Source: UMGS1781 sp045628105 (GTDB taxonomy: Bacteria > Bacillota > Clostridia > TANB77 > CAG-508). From it: a stretch of 11,784 nucleotides of DNA. A program made the translations under genes and the position numbers. The stretch is taken from NCBI GenBank assembly GCA_045628105.1, contig JAZQOX010000034.1, forward strand, positions 1-11,784, in the 5' to 3' direction. Under the pieces are notes generated by a model. That model saw nothing but the letters and a program-made list of their open reading frames with translations. It was not told the DNA's origin and ran no database searches. This document shows positions 7,199 to 11,784 of this stretch, piece by piece; positions within the stretch are counted from its first letter, which is position 1, and every line of letters starts with the position of its first letter.

Positions 7199-7221
7199 GA
7201 AAAGTTCCTATTCTTGTTTTT
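7187..7221. terminator. Bidirectional terminator between lgt and the PBP gene
   Basis: A perfect 15-bp inverted repeat (7187-7201 with 7205-7219) has a 3-nt loop. The plus-strand side ends in TTTTT (7217-7221). On the minus strand the stem is followed by a T-rich stretch (complement of 7175-7186). It therefore serves both convergent genes, and the lgt stop codon lies within the stem. Confidence 0.85.
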
Positions 7222-7226
7222 ATAAA

Positions 7227-9440
7227 TTACCAACCACCGTTCAATTGACTCTTTAAAGTTAAGTTTACAACTGTTCCAATTTCAACTGAAGAATCTGTAG
7301 CAATATCTTGACTAATTACTATGCCTGAGCCTTCTAAAGAAATGTTAATATTTGCTTCAGAAGCAGCATTTATTGCTTCTAGAACAGACATTCCCTTGAA
7401 GTTTGGAACTACAACAGATGTTGCCATATTATGTGAGTCTGTATAAATAAATACATCAGCACCATCTAAAAGCTGAGCACCTTTTCTAGGCATTTGATTA
7501 ACAACAAGTTCATCATCACTAATAGAATCATCAATATGAACGTTAAAACCATATGATTCTAGCAGAATACGGGAATCTGCAACTGTCTTAGTGGTTAAAT
7601 CAGGCATTGTTGTTGTATGGTAGTTTGAACTTGTATCATTAATTGAAGCAACACCAATGTATGGAAGAATTTCAGAAAGAATTTGACCAACAACGGGACC
7701 AGCAATTTCTCCTCCCTGGAATGATCGTCCTTGTGGATTATAAAGAGCAACTAATACAACAACTTGGGTATTTACCGTAGGAGAAAGACCAAGGAATGAA
7801 GCAACATATGTACCATTTCCAATACCAAGATTTTCAGAAGTTCCAGATTTTCCACCTATTGAATAACCCTTAACATCTGCATATTTACCAGTTCCATCAC
7901 TTACAGCGTAATCAAGCATATCTAAAACAGCATTAGCAGTTCCTTTAGAAATAACTTGTCTAACTGAAACAGGATCAGGAATAATAACACTTCCAGAATT
8001 AGGATCTTCAATTTTATCAATAATTCTAGGTTCCATTAGAGTACCTTCGTTTGCAATAGCAGAAATTGCAGTTACAAGTTGCAAAGGAGTAACATTAATT
8101 CCTTGTCCGAATGCCATTGTAGCGATTTCTAGATTCTTTATAGAGTTTTTATTATGAAATACGCTGTTTGATTCACCATAAAAACTTGCATTTGAAGTGG
8201 AAAGTAGACCAAAAGCGTCATAATATTTATATAAAGTTGGTGCGCCAATTTTTAATCCCAGTTGTATGAAAGAAGGATTACATGAATTGGCTAAAGCTTG
8301 TTTCAATGATTGACCTTGATGAGGGTTAGTGTGTCTCCAACAGTTTACCTTTATTCCATCAACAGATTCAGAACCAGCACAATAAAAAGTGTTTGGTGTA
8401 GTTTCATCAACTATTCCCTCTTCTAGACCAATTGCAGAAGTAATAATCTTAAAAACTGAACCGGGTTCATAGGTGTTTTGAACACACTTATTACGCCACA
8501 TATCATACAAGTAATTGGTTTGTTCTTCAGCAGACATAGAATCCCAAGATTCTAATATTTTAGAATAAGTTGGAGTAAAAGGTGTATTTAAATTATAATC
8601 AGGATAACTAGCCATAGCTAAAATATTACCAGTAGAAGGTTCCATTATAATTACAGTTCCATAATCTGCAATATTATCAACAACTGCTTGAGAAAGATAT
8701 TTTTCAACAATAGATTGAATATTTACGTCAATTGTAAGGTAAACATTAGAACCATCTAGTGCACTTATATACGAACTTTCTTGATTTGGTATTTCAGAAT
8801 TGACAGAGTCTGTTAAAGTAACAACTTTACCAACGGTTCCAGCAAGAGTTGTTTCTAAAGAGTTTTCTAATCCGAATAATCCATTTCCATCAGTTCCTGA
8901 AAATCCAAGTAGATGACAAGCTAAGTTATTATATGGATAATAGCGTTTAACAGATGAATCAATGTTAATGCCACTATATATTTTATTAGAATTCATCCAA
9001 TTTCTTAATAGTTCAATTTTATCTTTTTCAACTTTATATGCAATTGTAACAGTTGAATTTGAAGAATTAAGTTTTTCTAAAACATCATTATATTCTAAAT
9101 CAAAAATATTACTAAAAGATTGAGCAACAAAGTCAAATGAAACACTATCACCATTAGAATATTGCAATTTTGTAGGATTTACAGAAACTGTATCAACATC
9201 TGCACTAATTGCTAAAACTTTCCCGTTTGAATCATAAATAGTTCCTCTATTAGGAGTAATTGTTTTGGTAGATGTTTGTTGAGAGTTAGCTTGTTTACTA
9301 AGATTTGGTCCATCAATAAATTGAAGATATGCTAGTCTAAAAATTAAAAGCACCATTAAGAAAAAAATGCTTATTTCAAGAATTAATAGTTTTGTTATAT
9401 TTTTATTGTTTATTTTTATTATTTTTTTTGGTTTCTTCAT
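7227..9440 (-). CDS. Class B penicillin-binding protein with two PASTA domains (FtsI/SpoVD type)
   Basis: This is a membrane-anchored D,D-transpeptidase that cross-links peptidoglycan. A basic N-terminus and one transmembrane helix (about 18-40) are followed by the dimerisation domain that starts at NRGTIYDSNGKVLA (64-77). The transpeptidase domain has SVFK (catalytic Ser328, Lys331), SCN (386-388) and KSGT (531-534), so all three active-site motifs are intact. Two PASTA repeats follow at about 612-667 and 676-731. The 737-aa length fits. Firmicutes have a vegetative septal copy (PBP2B/FtsI) and often a sporulation copy (SpoVD), and the motifs do not separate the two. The gene is away from the usual mraW/ftsL/murE cell-division neighbours. 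GGAGG (complement of 9447-9451) supports the start. It converges with lgt. Confidence 0.93.
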   Translation of the reverse strand: MKKPKKIIKINNKNITKLLILEISIFFLMVLLIFRLAYLQFIDGPNLSKQANSQQTSTKTITPNRGTIYDSNGKVLAISADVDTVSVNPTKLQYSNGDSVSFDFVAQSFSNIFDLEYNDVLEKLNSSNSTVTIAYKVEKDKIELLRNWMNSNKIYSGINIDSSVKRYYPYNNLACHLLGFSGTDGNGLFGLENSLETTLAGTVGKVVTLTDSVNSEIPNQESSYISALDGSNVYLTIDVNIQSIVEKYLSQAVVDNIADYGTVIIMEPSTGNILAMASYPDYNLNTPFTPTYSKILESWDSMSAEEQTNYLYDMWRNKCVQNTYEPGSVFKIITSAIGLEEGIVDETTPNTFYCAGSESVDGIKVNCWRHTNPHQGQSLKQALANSCNPSFIQLGLKIGAPTLYKYYDAFGLLSTSNASFYGESNSVFHNKNSIKNLEIATMAFGQGINVTPLQLVTAISAIANEGTLMEPRIIDKIEDPNSGSVIIPDPVSVRQVISKGTANAVLDMLDYAVSDGTGKYADVKGYSIGGKSGTSENLGIGNGTYVASFLGLSPTVNTQVVVLVALYNPQGRSFQGGEIAGPVVGQILSEILPYIGVASINDTSSNYHTTTMPDLTTKTVADSRILLESYGFNVHIDDSISDDELVVNQMPRKGAQLLDGADVFIYTDSHNMATSVVVPNFKGMSVLEAINAASEANINISLEGSGIVISQDIATDSSVEIGTVVNLTLKSQLNGGW

Positions 9441-9465
9441 AAGTATCCTCCGTAAATAACAATAT

Positions 9466-9492
9466 TTTATATTATAAATTGTTAAAAATCAA
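9466..9492 (-). promoter_or_regulatory. Tentative promoter region of the PBP gene
   Basis: On the minus strand TTGATT (9487-9492) lies 15 bp upstream of TATAAA (9466-9471). A perfect TATAAT (9471-9476) overlaps but has no good -35. The choice among these boxes is uncertain, since the sequence is extremely AT-rich. The position, about 25-30 nt before the start codon, is right for a promoter. Confidence 0.35.
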
Positions 9493-9501
9493 TAGCTTGT
9501 C

Positions 9502-9530
9502 TTGTTTTTTGAGTGAAAAGGAGATATAAT
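9502..9530 (+). promoter_or_regulatory. Promoter of the gatCAB operon
   Basis: TTGTTT (9502-9507) and a perfect TATAAT (9525-9530) are spaced by 17 bp. They lie 37 nt before the gatC start, with AAAGGA at 9553-9558 as ribosome binding site. It is back-to-back with the PBP promoter region in a 126-nt gap. I see no T-box or other riboswitch in the short leader. Confidence 0.65.
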
Positions 9531-9566
9531 AATAACTATTGAAATCAAAGCGAAAGGAATGATTTT

Positions 9567-9854
9567 ATGGAAATAAATAAGGATGAAATTTTGCATATAG
9601 CAAATTTAGCATGCCTAAACATAAAAGAAGAAGAAATAGAAGAATATAGAAAAAATTTACAAGATATTTTAAATTTTGCGAATATTGTAAAAAATATTAA
9701 CACAGAAGGCGTATCTGAAACAATAGGTAGTACAAATAATGTAAATATGTTTAGAGAAGACGAAATAAAGATATTTGAAAATCAAGAGGGACTTCTTGCA
9801 AATGCACCAGATAAAGATAGAAATATGTTTAATATTCCACAGGTTATCCAGTAG
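9567..9854 (+). CDS. gatC: Asp-tRNA(Asn)/Glu-tRNA(Gln) amidotransferase subunit C
   Basis: GatC is the small subunit that wraps around GatA and stabilises the GatCAB complex, which amidates mischarged Glu-tRNA(Gln) and/or Asp-tRNA(Asn). The 95-aa length matches the family. The N-terminal helix EILHIANLACLNIKEEEI and the C-terminal LLANAPDKDRNMFNIPQVI (starting near residue 76) are characteristic, as is the position directly before gatA and gatB. It is the first gene of the operon behind a good promoter. The gap to gatA is 38 nt. Confidence 0.95.
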   Translation: MEINKDEILHIANLACLNIKEEEIEEYRKNLQDILNFANIVKNINTEGVSETIGSTNNVNMFREDEIKIFENQEGLLANAPDKDRNMFNIPQVIQ

Positions 9855-9892
9855 ATTAAAACAGTAAATTATAGATTTGAAGGGAGAATAAA

Positions 9893-11338
9893 ATGGAACT
9901 TTATGAATTAACAGTCCACGAGTTAGTAGATAAATTAAACAGAAACGAAATAACATATAGGGAAATAATAGAAAGCTATAATAATAGAATAGAAGAAAAA
10001 GAAAAGGATGTACAAGCATTTGTTACTATTACAGCAAATGAAGCAATTAAAGAATTAGAAAAAAATAAAAAAGGAAAATTTGCAGGTATACCAATTGGAA
10101 TAAAAGATAACTTATGCACAAATGGGGTAAAAACAACTTGTGGTTCAAAGATGCTTGAAAATTTTATAGCTCCATATAATGCAACAGTTATTGAAAAGCT
10201 TAATGAAGAGGGAATAATAAGTTTTGGAAAATTAAATATGGACGAATTTGCTATGGGATCATCTACTGAAAATTCTGCAGTTAAACAAACAAAAAATCCA
10301 TGGAATTTAAATACAGTTCCAGGAGGGTCAAGTGGAGGATCTGCAGCTGCAGTTGCAGCTAATATGGTGCCATGGGCATTAGGATCAGATACAGGAGGGT
10401 CAATACGTCAACCAGCCTCACTTTGCGGAGTAGTTGGATTAAAACCAACATATGGTCTTGTTTCAAGATATGGGTTAGTAGCATATGCATCATCTCTAGA
10501 TCAAGTAGGACCTATTACTAAAGATGTAGAAGATTGTGCAAATTTATTAAATATAATAGCTGGTTTTGATGAAAAAGATTCAACATCAGTTAATATTCCC
10601 AAAAAAGATTACACAAAAAATTTGATAAAAGATGTATCTAAATTTAAAATAGGTGTTCCAAAGGAGTTCCTTGGAGAAGGAATAAATCCTGAAGTTAAGG
10701 AAAGTGTAGAAAAAGCAATAGAAGAATATAAAAAGATGGGAGCAACTGTTGAAGAATGTTCTTTAGACATTGCAAATGAAGCTCTAGCAACATATTATAT
10801 TATAGCATGCGCTGAAGCAAGCTCAAATCTTGGAAGATTTGATGGAATTAGATACGGATATAGAACAAAAAATTATTCAAATTTAAAAGATATCTATAAA
10901 AATTCAAGAAGCGAAGGATTTGGTCCTGAAGTTAAAAGAAGAATAATTTTAGGAACATATGTACTTTCATCAGGATATTATGATGCATATTATAAAAAAG
11001 CGCAAAAAGTAAGAACTTTAATTAAAAAAGAATTTGAAAAATTGTTTGAAAAGTATGATTTCTTAATAACACCAACATCACCTGTTGTAGCATTTAAGAT
11101 AGGAGAAAAATCAAATAATCCATTAGAAATGTATTTATCTGATCTTTGCACGGTTTCTGTAAATATTGCAGGACTTCCTGGAATGTCAATTCCATGTGGA
11201 GTAGATAAAAATGGAATGCCAATAGGATTACAATTAATTGGTAAACCATTTGGAGAAGAAGCTTTGATACAAGCTGCATATACATATGAACAAGAAACAA
11301 AATTTAGAGAAAAATACAAACCAGAATTTAAGGCATAG
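9893..11338 (+). CDS. gatA: Asp-tRNA(Asn)/Glu-tRNA(Gln) amidotransferase subunit A
   Basis: GatA is the amidase subunit. It hydrolyses glutamine and passes ammonia to the GatB site, where the aminoacyl-tRNA is amidated. The amidase-signature catalytic triad is intact: Lys71 in GIPIGIKDN, cis-Ser146 in the GGSSGGSAAAVAA segment (144-156) and nucleophile Ser170 in GSDTGGSIRQPA (164-175). The spacing equals that of characterised GatA proteins (Lys to Ser 75, Ser to Ser 24). The 481-aa length is normal. GAAGGGAG shortly upstream supports the start. The stop codon overlaps the AGGAGG that serves gatB, which fits translational coupling. Confidence 0.97.
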   Translation: MELYELTVHELVDKLNRNEITYREIIESYNNRIEEKEKDVQAFVTITANEAIKELEKNKKGKFAGIPIGIKDNLCTNGVKTTCGSKMLENFIAPYNATVIEKLNEEGIISFGKLNMDEFAMGSSTENSAVKQTKNPWNLNTVPGGSSGGSAAAVAANMVPWALGSDTGGSIRQPASLCGVVGLKPTYGLVSRYGLVAYASSLDQVGPITKDVEDCANLLNIIAGFDEKDSTSVNIPKKDYTKNLIKDVSKFKIGVPKEFLGEGINPEVKESVEKAIEEYKKMGATVEECSLDIANEALATYYIIACAEASSNLGRFDGIRYGYRTKNYSNLKDIYKNSRSEGFGPEVKRRIILGTYVLSSGYYDAYYKKAQKVRTLIKKEFEKLFEKYDFLITPTSPVVAFKIGEKSNNPLEMYLSDLCTVSVNIAGLPGMSIPCGVDKNGMPIGLQLIGKPFGEEALIQAAYTYEQETKFREKYKPEFKA

Positions 11339-11350
11339 GAGGAAAAATTT

Positions 11351-11784
11351 ATGATAAGGGAAGATTATGAAGTTGTTATTGGACTTGAAGTGCATGCAGA
11401 ACTTTCAACAAAGACAAAAATATTTTGTTCATGTCCTACAGAATTTGGTGGAGAAGCAAATACACATTGTTGTCCAGTATGCATGGGAATGCCAGGTGCT
11501 TTACCAGTTTTAAATAAAAAGGTTGTTGAATATGCAATTAAAGCTGGACTTGCGACAAATTGTGAGATTACAAGAGTAAGTAAGAATGATAGAAAAAATT
11601 ATTTTTATCCAGATACACCAAAAGCTTATCAAATTTCTCAATTTGATTTACCACTTTGTACAAATGGATTTATTGAAATAGAAACAGAAAATGGAACAAA
11701 AAAAATAGGATTAACGAGAATTCATATTGAAGATGACGCCGGAAAATTAAATCATAATGAATATGGTGGAGGAAGCTTAGTAGA
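11351..11784 (+). CDS. gatB: Asp-tRNA(Asn)/Glu-tRNA(Gln) amidotransferase subunit B (5' part)
   Basis: GatB binds the mischarged tRNA, phosphorylates the carboxylate and transfers ammonia to it. The frame is open to the window end, giving 144 residues of a protein usually near 475. Recognisable elements are the start MIREDYEVVIGLEVHAEL, a Cys cluster CSC (26-28) with CCPVC (40-44) that matches the zinc site of many bacterial GatB proteins, RKNYFYPDTPKAYQISQ (81-97) and IHIEDDAGK (124-132), part of the active-site region. AGGAGG (11337-11342) overlaps the gatA stop, and the start lies 12 nt after that stop. Only the 3' truncation by the window is abnormal. Confidence 0.95.
   Translation, partial: MIREDYEVVIGLEVHAELSTKTKIFCSCPTEFGGEANTHCCPVCMGMPGALPVLNKKVVEYAIKAGLATNCEITRVSKNDRKNYFYPDTPKAYQISQFDLPLCTNGFIEIETENGTKKIGLTRIHIEDDAGKLNHNEYGGGSLV

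Noticed and set aside
9441..9566. T-box or riboswitch before gatC
   Set aside because: The gap is 126 nt and shared by two divergent promoters. I see no T-box sequence or antiterminator/terminator pair.
1..11784. CRISPR arrays, insertion sequences, defence islands, tRNA or rRNA genes
   Set aside because: No direct repeat series, transposase or cloverleaf-like segment was seen. The gene content and composition are uniform and housekeeping in nature.

Overview
The window is AT-rich, compact chromosomal DNA. The proteins look like those of a low-GC Gram-positive bacterium of the Clostridia type. The evidence is strong AGGAGG ribosome binding sites, an endonuclease-type MutL, a high-molecular-weight PBP with two PASTA domains, and the gatCAB operon used where Gln-tRNA or Asn-tRNA is made by transamidation. 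I cannot name a species. I see no phage, plasmid, transposon, CRISPR, tRNA or rRNA sequence, and no gene-free stretch longer than about 150 bases.

Layout. (1) 55-4350, plus strand: mutL, then 3 nt later a long ORF encoding a complete MiaA tRNA-modification enzyme joined in frame to a membrane-anchored HlyD-like protein. A hairpin terminator follows the stop. (2) 4342-4596, minus strand: a small stand-alone Smr-domain protein, whose 3' end overlaps the end of the preceding gene. (3) 4740-5000: rpsT (ribosomal protein S20), with its own promoter and terminator, divergent from the Smr gene. (4) 5105-7198: pgi followed by lgt, co-transcribed. lgt is broken by one extra base near 6835. (5) 7227-9440, minus strand: a class B PBP (FtsI/SpoVD type), convergent with lgt across a 15-bp perfect stem that can terminate both transcripts. 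(6) 9567-11784: gatC, gatA and the 5' part of gatB, divergent from the PBP gene.

How the genes work together. mutL (mismatch repair) and miaA (tRNA A37 prenylation) are frequent neighbours in bacteria. gatC, gatA and gatB encode one enzyme complex. pgi is central glycolysis, lgt is lipoprotein maturation, and the PBP is septal or spore peptidoglycan synthesis. This is mostly ordinary housekeeping sequence. The two real oddities are the MiaA/HlyD-like in-frame joining and the lgt frameshift. Each could be explained by one surplus C, so sequence error must be excluded before any biological reading. I found no convincing new multi-gene system.
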